A stretch of DNA of 8,535 nt from Alistipes sp. UBA943 (GCA_002293345.1 DBDB01000059.1:1-8535); one strand, 5' to 3'; positions 1 to 5,106 are shown, numbered from the stretch's first letter. Numbers and translations are program-made. Notes: generated by a model not told the origin, from the letters alone.

Positions 1-65
1 CGTCGATTTTGAACGTTAGGCAGGTCATTTTAGCCTTTTTTAGCCTCGGGGTGTCTTTTTTGATG

Positions 66-91
66 CAACTTTTTGGACAAGCAAAAAGTTG
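66..91. repeat. Inverted repeat in T-rich intergenic DNA
   Basis: CAACTTTTT (66-74) and AAAAAGTTG (83-91) are perfect 9-bp inverted arms around an 8-base spacer. On the minus strand, a T-rich stretch followed by a CTTTTT...AAAAAG hairpin resembles the elements at 2282, 3664, 4087 and 8476. This is the most divergent member and its membership in that family is inferred. Confidence 0.4.
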
Positions 92-92
92 T

Positions 93-117
93 AAAAGAAA
101 AAGCGCCGCCTTCGGCG
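93..117 (-). terminator. Intrinsic terminator behind the surface-protein fragment
   Basis: On the minus strand a 5-bp GC stem, CGCCG/CGGCG (plus 104-108 and 113-117, loop 109-112), is followed by CTTTTTCTTTT. It lies 25 bases past the TAA at 142-144 that ends the Fib_succ_major-like fragment, which is where a genuine gene terminator should be. This suggests the fragment is the true 3' end of a once-complete gene. Confidence 0.55.
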
Positions 118-141
118 TCGAACTCCTTGTCCCGTCCTACA

Positions 142-360
142 TTAGATCTTTATACAACGGAGGGAGAAGGCGTAACTGACGTGATAGGTACTCGTCGTAT
201 CCGCGGCGCCGGCACTGAAACCGAACCCGCGCGCAAGCGTCGTAGACGAAGCCGAGAGCATCCAATAGCGTCCGCCGGAAGACTGAGAGTACAGCTGACC
301 ATTGGAGCTGCTACGGAGCCCCGGCGCGGGGAGGAGAAAAAAGAGCGAGAGGGGTTGGGA
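142..360 (-). pseudogene. 3'-end remnant of a Fib_succ_major-type surface protein
   Basis: The minus strand is open for 72 codons between an in-frame TAA (361-363) and the TAA at 142-144. The translation contains FFLLPAPGLRSSSNGQLYSQ, then GRYWMLSASS, and ends YAFSLRCIKI. This follows the order seen at the C-terminus of Fib_succ_major (Fibrobacter succinogenes major paralogous) domains in Bacteroidales: a (F)LPAAGxR motif, a G-x-L-x-x-x-x-x-x-G-x-YW motif, and a GFSVRCV-like end. There is no usable start codon; the only ATG lies inside the domain (YWM). The upstream sequence in all three frames does not look like the rest of such a protein. It is most likely a truncated gene or a promoterless cassette. 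A full-length gene broken by an assembly error is the main alternative. The family match is by eye, so moderate confidence. Confidence 0.5.
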
Positions 361-379
361 TTAAATGGTCCTCTCGCTC
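337..379 (-). terminator. Strong minus-strand terminator or attenuator hairpin
   Basis: GAGCGAGAGG and CCTCTCGCTC (plus 370-379 and 343-352) form a perfect 10-bp stem on the minus strand, followed at once by TTTTTT (plus 337-342). There is no T-run on the plus-strand side, so it is directional. It begins only about 33 bases after the promoter box at 412-419. A competing pairing TGGTC/GACCA would hold the left arm of the terminator in its loop, so attenuation is possible, but this is inference. Confidence 0.65.
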
Positions 380-405
380 GACCACGGTGTCTGGTACCAC
401 CATAG
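337..405 (-). ncRNA. Candidate short transcript between promoter and terminator
   Basis: A -7 box at 412-419 and the terminator ending at 337 would define a minus-strand RNA of about 65-70 bases. It contains an ATG at 401-403 opening a 30-codon frame (MVVPDTVVER..., stop at 311-313), with the terminator inside that frame. The sequence could be a small regulatory RNA, a leader with a short peptide, or the decayed upstream region of the broken surface-protein gene. I recognise no RNA family. Confidence 0.25.
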
Positions 406-411
406 CTGCTG

Positions 412-419
412 CAAAGGTA
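412..419 (-). promoter_or_regulatory. Bacteroidota -7 box TACCTTTG
   Basis: The minus strand reads TACCTTTGC, a perfect match to the TAnnTTTG consensus for the Bacteroidota primary sigma factor. No convincing -33 TTTG is visible at the usual spacing. The predicted start is near 405, pointing toward the short transcript and the surface-protein remnant. Confidence 0.5.
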
Positions 420-434
420 AACAAAAAACCCAAA

Positions 435-452
435 CAGTGTGCATTCGCACTG
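435..452. promoter_or_regulatory. Inverted repeat, possible operator
   Basis: CAGTG (435-439) and CACTG (448-452) are inverted arms around an 8-base centre. They lie between the minus-strand -7 box at 412-419 and the start of the XRE-type gene at 484. Regulators of this class commonly bind such dyads beside their own gene, so autoregulation is plausible. Nothing beyond position and symmetry supports it. Confidence 0.25.
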
Positions 453-472
453 AAAATATTTTTATTATCTGC

Positions 473-480
473 TATTTTGT
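473..480 (+). promoter_or_regulatory. Weak -7-like box before the XRE gene
   Basis: TATTTTGT lies four bases before the ATG at 484. It resembles TAnnTTTG with the spacer between TA and TTG one base short. Its position matches the better boxes before dapD and lysC, which is the main reason to list it. Confidence 0.25.
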
Positions 481-483
481 GGC

Positions 484-714
484 ATGGCAGAGCAAAAAAT
501 CGAAGATATCCTGGTTGCAAAAGTTGCGATGAAGCTTGCTGAGATTCGGAAACGGGAAAAATTATCTCAATATACAGTCGCAAACGATCTTCAAATATCC
601 ATCAACCGCATCGAACGGAATATGATGGACATTCGGCTTTCCACATTTTTCCGAATTTGCGACTATTACGACATCTCGCCGAAAGAGTTCTTCGAGGGGC
701 TGGAGACCGAGTAA
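484..714 (+). CDS. Small XRE/Cro-type helix-turn-helix regulator
   Basis: A 76-residue single-domain protein. Residues about 14-70 read as a five-helix Cro/CI-type DNA-binding domain: a first helix with KLAEIRKREKLSQ, a turn into the recognition region (YTVANDLQISINRIERN), then the STFFRICDYYDISPKEFFE tail, a pattern common in small Bacteroidales XRE proteins. It should be a cytoplasmic DNA-binding dimer; its target is unknown. ATG 484 is the start because the helix-turn-helix domain follows directly and a -7-like box sits just upstream. There is no sensor domain and no adjacent toxin or phage gene, so a role as antitoxin or phage repressor is not supported. Its last 49 bases overlap the 3' end of birA on the other strand. 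A dyad at 435-452 may be its operator. Confidence 0.8.
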   Translation: MAEQKIEDILVAKVAMKLAEIRKREKLSQYTVANDLQISINRIERNMMDIRLSTFFRICDYYDISPKEFFEGLETE

Positions 715-1445
715 AATACCTCGCCGAAAAGGAATTCCCTCATTGTACCGTCACTCATTTCGAGCACCAGTTCCCCCGTGGCACGTACCCCGCGAAGGGT
801 AGCCTGAAACTCCGCGCCATCCGGATAACGGTACGGCGATGGTTCATCCAGACGATAGAGATGGGCGTGATATTCACCGGATAAATCCACGCCTGACTCC
901 AATTCCTTGAAGCGTCGCGACAGGAGATCCCCGAGACGCATCAGTACCTCCTCACGATCCACTTCGCGCCCCAACTCCAACCGCATCGACGTGGGATTCG
1001 GCAACGACGGGTCGAAATCCGTCTGGTTGACATTCACACCGATCCCTGTCACGCAACGTGCGATCCGCCCCCGCGACATATTGTTCTCGATCAGTATACC
1101 GACTATCTTCCGGTCACCGATGTAGATGTCGTTCGTCCATTTGATCCGCGCGTCGAGTCCGTACATGCGAAAAAGATCCACCAATGCCAATGCCACAATC
1201 TCCGTCAGTGTGAATTGACGAGCAACAGGGAGGAATCCGGGTTCCCACACTTGTGCCACCAGCAGGTTCTGTCGCGGCGCGGCGTGCCACGTATGGCCGC
1301 GTTGCCCGCGGCCGGCCGACTGCACGTCGGCACTCAAAATATCTCCATGTACATAGAGATATTTTGAGTCCGTGGCACGCCGCGCCTCATCGAGCGTCGA
1401 GGTGAGCTCACGGAAGTGAAAGTAGCGCGGTTTATATTGACACAT
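666..1445 (-). CDS. birA: Biotin--[acetyl-CoA-carboxylase] ligase
   Basis: A 259-residue cytoplasmic biotin protein ligase that activates biotin to biotinyl-5'-AMP and transfers it to the lysine of biotin carrier domains such as acetyl-CoA carboxylase BCCP. Visible motifs are the adenylate-binding loop GRGQRGHTW (residues 45-53), KWTNDIYIGDRKIVGILIE (102-120; KWTND replaces the commoner KWPND and K113 is the conserved active-site lysine position), and GIGVNVNQ (134-141). A C-terminal SH3-like segment (about 213-250) ends DGTMREFLFGEVFYSV. The protein starts straight into the catalytic domain, so the N-terminal repressor helix-turn-helix of E. coli BirA is absent: this is a monofunctional enzyme that should not bind DNA. 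It begins 2 bp after the dapD stop and is probably co-transcribed with dapD. Its last 49 bases run antisense through the XRE gene. No terminator is visible at its end. Confidence 0.9.
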   Translation of the reverse strand: MCQYKPRYFHFRELTSTLDEARRATDSKYLYVHGDILSADVQSAGRGQRGHTWHAAPRQNLLVAQVWEPGFLPVARQFTLTEIVALALVDLFRMYGLDARIKWTNDIYIGDRKIVGILIENNMSRGRIARCVTGIGVNVNQTDFDPSLPNPTSMRLELGREVDREEVLMRLGDLLSRRFKELESGVDLSGEYHAHLYRLDEPSPYRYPDGAEFQATLRGVRATGELVLEMSDGTMREFLFGEVFYSVSSPSKNSFGEMS

Positions 1446-1447
1446 GG

Positions 1448-2266
1448 CTATACGCTGACGGCGAACTCCCTCAGGGCATCGTTCAGTGACGTTTTTTTAT
1501 CTGTGGACGGTTTTCGTTTTCCGATGATCAACGCACACGGCACGCCGTATGTTCCTGCCGCGAACGTCTTGGGATACGTCCCCGGTATCACCACCGACCC
1601 CGCCGGAACGACACCTTTGTACTCCCGCGGTTCCGATCCCGTGACGTCGATGATGTGCGTCGACCCGGTGATCACGACCCCCGCGCCGATCACACTCTCT
1701 CGACCGATGTGCGCCCCCTCTACAATGATAGCCCGCGACCCGACAAAGCAGTGATCCTCCACGATCACCGGACTCGCCTGCACAGGTTCCAACACGCCGC
1801 CTATCCCCACGCCGCCACTCAGATGCACCCCCTCGCCGATCTGTGCGCAGGATCCGACCGTGGCCCACGTGTCGACCATCGTCCCTGCACCCACATACGC
1901 CCCGATATTGACATACGACGGCATCAGGATCGCCCCCCGTGCCACGTACGCACCGTATCTCACCACCGCCGGCGGCACCGCCCTCACGCCCAACTTTTCA
2001 TAGTCACGTTTCAACGGAATCTTGTCATACCACTCCAACTCGCCAGCTCCACAGATCGAACGCATCTCCTGTATCGCGAAATAGAGCAAAATGGCTTTTT
2101 TGACCCACTCATTGACGTGCCACCCTCCGTCGGCACCACCACCCGGCATCGCGACGCGCAAACGTCCCGCATCCACCTCCGCAATAACCTGACGAATGGC
2201 CTCCTTCGTCTCCTGCCGCTCCAATAACGCCCGATCCTCCCAGGCCCGCTCGATGATTTTCTCCAT
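1448..2266 (-). CDS. dapD: Tetrahydrodipicolinate N-succinyltransferase
   Basis: A 272-residue cytoplasmic enzyme transferring succinyl from succinyl-CoA to tetrahydrodipicolinate in the succinylase branch of diaminopimelate and lysine synthesis. The N-terminal helical part (MEKIIERAWEDR..., WHVNEWVKKAILLYF at 49-63) is typical of DapD. Residues about 100-250 form the left-handed beta-helix with hexapeptide repeats (YGAYVARGAILMPSYVNIGA, VDTWATVGSCAQIGEGVHLS, IGRESVIGAGVVITGSTH). The C-terminal stretch PGTYPKTF...CALIIGKRKPSTDKKTSLND also fits. Length is normal. The frame is open to an upstream ATG at 2341, but the family N-terminus MEKIIERAW starts at 2266, right after a perfect -7 box, so the shorter start is preferred. 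It is divergent from lysC, an enzyme of the same pathway, and followed 2 bp later by birA. Confidence 0.93.
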   Translation of the reverse strand: MEKIIERAWEDRALLERQETKEAIRQVIAEVDAGRLRVAMPGGGADGGWHVNEWVKKAILLYFAIQEMRSICGAGELEWYDKIPLKRDYEKLGVRAVPPAVVRYGAYVARGAILMPSYVNIGAYVGAGTMVDTWATVGSCAQIGEGVHLSGGVGIGGVLEPVQASPVIVEDHCFVGSRAIIVEGAHIGRESVIGAGVVITGSTHIIDVTGSEPREYKGVVPAGSVVIPGTYPKTFAAGTYGVPCALIIGKRKPSTDKKTSLNDALREFAVSV

Positions 2267-2271
2267 GACCA

Positions 2272-2279
2272 CAAAGATA
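2272..2279 (-). promoter_or_regulatory. dapD -7 box TATCTTTG
   Basis: A perfect TAnnTTTG on the minus strand, five bases (TGGTC) before the dapD ATG. With the usual box-to-start distance the mRNA would begin at or next to the start codon. No clear -33 TTTG is seen; that region is occupied by the repeat at 2282-2326. Confidence 0.6.
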
Positions 2280-2281
2280 CA

Positions 2282-2326
2282 TTTTTTCTTTACGCCTTGA
2301 CGATACTGTCGCTTTTTTCCAAAAAG
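2282..2326 (+). repeat. Dispersed T-rich hairpin repeat, copy in lysC-dapD spacer
   Basis: The block runs as a T6 tract, CTTTACGCCTTG, ACGATACTGTCGCTTTTT (2300-2317), then a 6-bp hairpin CTTTTT-TCC-AAAAAG (2312-2326). The 18-base core is identical to the complement of 4087-4104 and matches 3683-3700 at 15 of 18 positions. It separates the two divergent promoters and covers the region where the dapD -33 element would lie. Confidence 0.65.
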
Positions 2327-2360
2327 GGGCAGTTGGGTCATGTTGCAAAAAGAAAAAGTG

Positions 2361-2368
2361 TATCTTTG
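2361..2368 (+). promoter_or_regulatory. lysC -7 box TATCTTTG
   Basis: A perfect TAnnTTTG, five bases (TGACT) before the lysC ATG at 2374, mirroring the dapD box exactly in sequence and spacing. An upstream TTG at 2343-2345 is only 15 bases away and one at 2333-2335 is 25 away, so the -33 element is uncertain. Confidence 0.6.
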
Positions 2369-2373
2369 TGACT

Positions 2374-3663
2374 ATGAAGGTATACAAATTCGGAGGTGCA
2401 TCGGTACGCAACGCGGATGGGGTACGTAACATGTTGAAGATTATCGGTGACGAGCAGGATCTGTTCATCATCGTGTCGGCGATGGGCAAGACCACCAACG
2501 GGCTCGAACGTGTATTCGAGTCACTGCGAAAGAGTGATTCCGCGGCGGCGCTTTCGCACATCGACGAGATACGTGCCTACCATACCGACATCATTGACGA
2601 GCTGTGGAACGGCACCGTGACACTCGACCGTGTGGATGGATTTTTCGATGAACTTACGAACCTTGCCACCCAAACGACACCCCTTTCGTCGGAAGCGGGA
2701 ATGGAGATGGAGGCACTGTATGACACCGTTGTGTCGTATGGCGAGCTAATTTCCACGGCCATCATATCGGAATACCTGTGCCACCGCGGCATCGTGAACA
2801 GTTGGTTGGATATGCGCCACTGTTTTCGGACCAACCAACGCCACAAAGATGCCACGGTGGACATCGACGCATCGACGCCCTTGTTGCGTGACGCGATGCG
2901 GGAGCGTCCTGCGCCGATATACATAGGGCAGGGATTCATCGGAAGTGCGCCCGACGGGACTACCACCACGCTCGGACGCGAGGGATCGGATTATTCGGCA
3001 GCCGTGGCGGCCAACATTCTCGATGCGGAGTCTATGTCCGTGTGGAAGGATGTGGACGGGATCCTCAATGCCGATCCGAAGATTTTCCCCGACGCGCAAC
3101 GGATCTCAGAGCTCAACTACCTGGATACCATTGAGTTAGCATACAGCGGTGCACAGATCATCCATCCCAAGACGATCAAACCGTTGCAACAGAAACGGAT
3201 CCCGTTGTACGTGCGTCCGTTCGGCGACAAACGCAAACCCGGCACGGTGATCCGTAACGTGTCGGCACCCGTGGATGTGCCGATCCTCATTCTTAAACGC
3301 GATCAGGTGTTGTTGATGATACGCCCGCGCGATTTTTCGTTCGTGTTGGAGGAGAAATTTTCGACCATTTTCGCCATCCTCGAACGGCACCGTATCCGTG
3401 TCAATCTGGTGCACAACTCGGCCGTCAATCTGGGATTGTGTGTGGATGATTCGTGGCACATTGATGAGGCGATCGCCGAGTTACGCGATGGAGATGGGGG
3501 AGATGTCGGTGCTGATTTCGACGTGATGAAACGCGATCACATGGAGCTGCTGACGATACGCGGCTATACTCCCGAGCTATTGTCACGTTATGGAACCGGC
3601 CCCGAGGTATTCCTGCTCCAAAGCACCCAAACCACTGTCCGTATCGTCCGCAAGGCGCAGTAA
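2374..3663 (+). CDS. lysC: Monofunctional aspartate kinase
   Basis: A 429-residue aspartokinase that phosphorylates L-aspartate, the first step toward lysine, diaminopimelate, threonine and methionine. The amino-acid kinase domain covers about residues 1-290: KFGGAS (5-10), GQGFIGSAPDG (185-195), TTTLGREGSDYSAA, KDVDGILNADPK (225-236), and YSGAQIIHPKTIKPLQ. A regulatory ACT-type region follows (about 300-429), including RPRDFSFVLEEKFSTIFAIL and VNLVHNSAVNLGLCVDD. There is no homoserine dehydrogenase domain. ATG 2374 is chosen over an in-frame GTG at 2368 because the GTG overlaps the -7 box and the family begins MKVYKFGG. ACT domains in this family usually mediate feedback inhibition; which amino acid acts here cannot be read from the sequence. 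The gene is divergent from dapD and convergent with the TOPRIM-like gene. Confidence 0.95.
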   Translation: MKVYKFGGASVRNADGVRNMLKIIGDEQDLFIIVSAMGKTTNGLERVFESLRKSDSAAALSHIDEIRAYHTDIIDELWNGTVTLDRVDGFFDELTNLATQTTPLSSEAGMEMEALYDTVVSYGELISTAIISEYLCHRGIVNSWLDMRHCFRTNQRHKDATVDIDASTPLLRDAMRERPAPIYIGQGFIGSAPDGTTTTLGREGSDYSAAVAANILDAESMSVWKDVDGILNADPKIFPDAQRISELNYLDTIELAYSGAQIIHPKTIKPLQQKRIPLYVRPFGDKRKPGTVIRNVSAPVDVPILILKRDQVLLMIRPRDFSFVLEEKFSTIFAILERHRIRVNLVHNSAVNLGLCVDDSWHIDEAIAELRDGDGGDVGADFDVMKRDHMELLTIRGYTPELLSRYGTGPEVFLLQSTQTTVRIVRKAQ

Positions 3664-3710
3664 CTTTTTTCTTTTCGCCCTTACGATACCTCCGCTTTTT
3701 TGGAGAAAAG
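3664..3710 (+). repeat. Dispersed T-rich hairpin repeat, copy after lysC
   Basis: It starts directly after the lysC TAA: CTTTTTTCTTTTCGCCC, then TTACGATACCTCCGC, then CTTTT-TTGGAG-AAAAG (3695-3710). It aligns along its length with the copy at 2282 and with the minus-strand copy beginning at 4121. Some T-tracts may help transcription end, but it is not by itself a classical terminator. Confidence 0.6.
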
Positions 3711-3729
3711 GCATCGTAACGATGCTTTT
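3711..3729 (+). terminator. Probable lysC terminator hairpin
   Basis: GCATCGT (3711-3717) and ACGATGC (3719-3725) form a near-perfect palindrome followed by TTTT, with AAAAG on the upstream side that could pair with the T-tract. It lies 48 bases past the lysC stop. The very small loop and short T-run lower confidence, and it may equally be a module of the repeat family. Confidence 0.45.
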
Positions 3730-3744
3730 GCCTCAACCCCCTAA

Positions 3745-3761
3745 CCCCCTTGATAAGGGGG
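3745..3761. repeat. C/G-run palindrome CCCCCTT-GAT-AAGGGGG
   Basis: A perfect 7-bp inverted repeat with a 3-base centre, preceded by another CCCCCT run (3737-3742). Similar CCCCCTTGATAAGGGGG motifs occur as dispersed intergenic palindromes in several bacterial groups. No T-run follows on either strand, so it is not called a terminator. The flanking CAAATTG (3771-3777) and CAATTTG (about 3803-3809) could form a further pairing. Confidence 0.5.
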
Positions 3762-3850
3762 AACAATACGCAAATTGCAGAATTTTTGTGTACGAACCAC
3801 AACAATTTGATTCCAAGCAAGCTTGAACCAAATTATTCTGTTTCGTTCAC

Positions 3851-4005
3851 GATCCCTTCGGGATCTCGCGATCTGTTGTCGCGAATGTCGAAATCACCGT
3901 CAGGTGATTGGGGCATTTTATGAGGAAACCGTCGAAAACTCGTTTTCGTAAAGGTTTGCGAATAAAAGGACCGAAAAGCCAGCGAAGCGGCTTTTGACAT
4001 TCGCG
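3851..4005. repeat. Array of five palindromes, three enclosed by a long-range helix
   Basis: Consecutive short inverted repeats occupy this gene-free stretch: GATCCC-TTC-GGGATC (3851-3865); TCGCGA at 3866-3871 and 3879-3884; AATCACC-GTCA-GGTGATT (3892-3909); CGAAAA-CTCG-TTTTCG (3933-3948), itself flanked by AAACC and GGTTT; and AAAAGCC...GGCTTTT (3974-3995). CGCGAATGTC (3880-3889) is the perfect complement of GACATTCGCG (3996-4005) and would enclose the last three hairpins in one multibranch structure. On the minus strand the frame stays open for 76 codons (4063 to 3833), but the sequence has no recognisable domain and is better explained by structure. Its identity is unknown; it may be a non-autonomous mobile element, a REP-like cluster or a structured RNA. 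Confidence 0.6.
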
Positions 4006-4014
4006 CAAACATAT

Positions 4015-4121
4015 GGAGATACGCAAGTATCTCTCGAAAGTTTTTGGTGCCGCTTTTCACCAAAAAGCGGCGGTCTGAAAAAAAACAAAAAGCGACAGTA
4101 TCGTAAAGGCGGAAGAAAAAG
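4015..4121 (-). repeat. Long copy of the dispersed hairpin repeat after the TOPRIM gene
   Basis: Read on the minus strand from the TAA of the TOPRIM-like gene: CTTTTTCTTCCGCC, ACGATACTGTCGCTTTTT (an 18-base match to 2300-2317), then CCGCTTTT-TGGTG-AAAAGCGG (4050-4070), then ACTTTCG and GAGATAC-TTGC-GTATCTC (4016-4033). The second half aligns with 8476-8535 on the plus strand, with paired changes in the GAGAT stem. TTTTTGGTG (4041-4049) and CACCAAAAA (4058-4066) give a 9-bp alternative to the CCGCTTTT stem; the two pairings exclude each other. Confidence 0.65.
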
Positions 4122-5054
4122 TTATTTTCTCTTCAGAAAGGTTTCGATATCGTGCTTGACTTTGTGGTAAAGGGGACAATCGGTATAGAGTTCGTTATCG
4201 AGCAGCACGTCACGGATGGAACGTTGCGCGTTCTGGTAGTTACTCACCTCGTTTTTCAACGCCACGCCATCCTTGTTGGACGCATAAATACGTTCTAACG
4301 ACATTTTGCGCAACCTCTCGCACACGGCATCCAGGATCACCATCACGACGTTATCCATCAGCGTGTGCCCATGCATGTACAGGTACGTTTCTTCGGGACG
4401 CACGCCGCGGTGCATCAACTCGATACCGAAACGCTCCACGTCATCGACATGCTTGGGGTGCTTGTTGGCCAGGGTCTGTTCGCGATGGCGCACCTGACGC
4501 TCCAGCCACGCGATCGTGTGGGCACCGTTATCCTCCAGATCGAGGAAGTGGATGCGTACGCTGTTCTTGAAGTCGTTCAGGATGAAAATATGGTCGCTCG
4601 AGCAGAGTGCGGAGTAGGCGTACCACAGAAACAGGCGGTATATCGTCCGCGAGTAGTCGGCCATGAAGCGCTCGAAATCGAAGATGCGGGTGTCGTTCTT
4701 GGTCGCCTTCACGCACACGTTGTGCAGCGACGGGGCATAACACAGGTAGTTCTCCGTGGCATAGGTGTAGGTATGGAACATGTAGGGCGAGTTACGCACC
4801 TGCCGCGACTGTTCGGTCTGACCGTCGAAGAGGTGGTCGAAATCCGAATCGACACACAGCAACATCCGGGCGGACGAACGGGGCAACATCGACAGCAGTA
4901 TCTTTTTACCCTTGGGCATGTTTCGTTGTGGGGGCACCGAGATCTCGAACCGCAATTCGGGCGTCTCGAACGAGTCGAACACCCCGCGCCAGAACGCCAC
5001 ATCTTCGTACCCTTCGACAAATACCTGGATCGTCTCTCTATTTTTTTCTTTCAT
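4122..5054 (-). CDS. DUF4435 (TOPRIM-like) domain protein
   Basis: A 310-residue protein with no signal peptide or membrane segment, so cytoplasmic. The N-terminal part shows the TOPRIM-like pattern of DUF4435: FVEGYEDVAFW (residues 12-22, with E14 and D18), KKILLSML, LLCVDSDFDHLF (65-76, with D69, D71 and D73), then YTYATENYLCY, where ENY (101-103) is a hallmark of the family. The C-terminal 200 residues are helical-looking and unassigned. TOPRIM folds bind Mg2+ and act in nucleases and primases. A DUF4435 protein is the AriB partner in the PARIS anti-phage system, but no AriA-type ATPase is present in this window and no other defence gene is seen. The specific role is therefore unknown. The start is ATG 5052-5054, six bases after a TATTTTTG box. 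The gene is divergent from the SUI1 gene across 52 bp. Confidence 0.75.
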   Translation of the reverse strand: MKEKNRETIQVFVEGYEDVAFWRGVFDSFETPELRFEISVPPQRNMPKGKKILLSMLPRSSARMLLCVDSDFDHLFDGQTEQSRQVRNSPYMFHTYTYATENYLCYAPSLHNVCVKATKNDTRIFDFERFMADYSRTIYRLFLWYAYSALCSSDHIFILNDFKNSVRIHFLDLEDNGAHTIAWLERQVRHREQTLANKHPKHVDDVERFGIELMHRGVRPEETYLYMHGHTLMDNVVMVILDAVCERLRKMSLERIYASNKDGVALKNEVSNYQNAQRSIRDVLLDNELYTDCPLYHKVKHDIETFLKRK

Positions 5055-5060
5055 TTGCTA

Positions 5061-5068
5061 CAAAAATA
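5061..5068 (-). promoter_or_regulatory. -7 box TATTTTTG of the TOPRIM-like gene
   Basis: A perfect TAnnTTTG on the minus strand, six bases (TAGCAA) before the start codon, so the predicted transcript has almost no leader. No good -33 TTTG is found at the usual spacing. Confidence 0.55.
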
Positions 5069-5081
5069 GTAACTTCGCCGC

Positions 5082-5089
5082 AATATTTG
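5082..5089 (+). promoter_or_regulatory. Possible -7 box of the SUI1 operon
   Basis: AATATTTG matches TAnnTTTG except at the first base; TTTG at 5054-5057 is a candidate upstream element but 24 bases away, slightly long. The box ends 17 bases before the ATG at 5107. Confidence 0.3.
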
Positions 5090-5106
5090 CACATAACCGC
5101 ACACAA

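Noticed and set aside
1..65. Direct repeat TTTTAGCC/TTTTTTAGCC near the window start
   Set aside because: Too short and simple to support a function; the adjoining sequence is cut off by the window edge.
380..404. GGTGGTACC reminiscent of a T-box antiterminator
   Set aside because: The rest of the T-box (specifier stem, conserved T-box sequence) is missing, the group is not known for T-boxes, and the downstream sequence is a gene fragment.
73..405. 110-codon plus-strand open frame starting at TTG
   Set aside because: Arg/Glu-rich translation with no domain, no promoter, and it is antisense to the surface-protein remnant and two terminators.
2267..2341. 25-residue N-terminal extension of DapD
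   Set aside because: It would be translated from within the repeat and upstream of the -7 box; the family N-terminus starts at 2266.
3833..4063. 76-codon minus-strand open frame
   Set aside because: It coincides with the palindrome array; no promoter or known domain. Similar frames could be annotated from other copies of the repeat, but structure explains the sequence better.
3664..4121. CRISPR array
   Set aside because: The repeats are different palindromes placed next to each other, not identical direct repeats with uniform spacers, and no cas genes are present.
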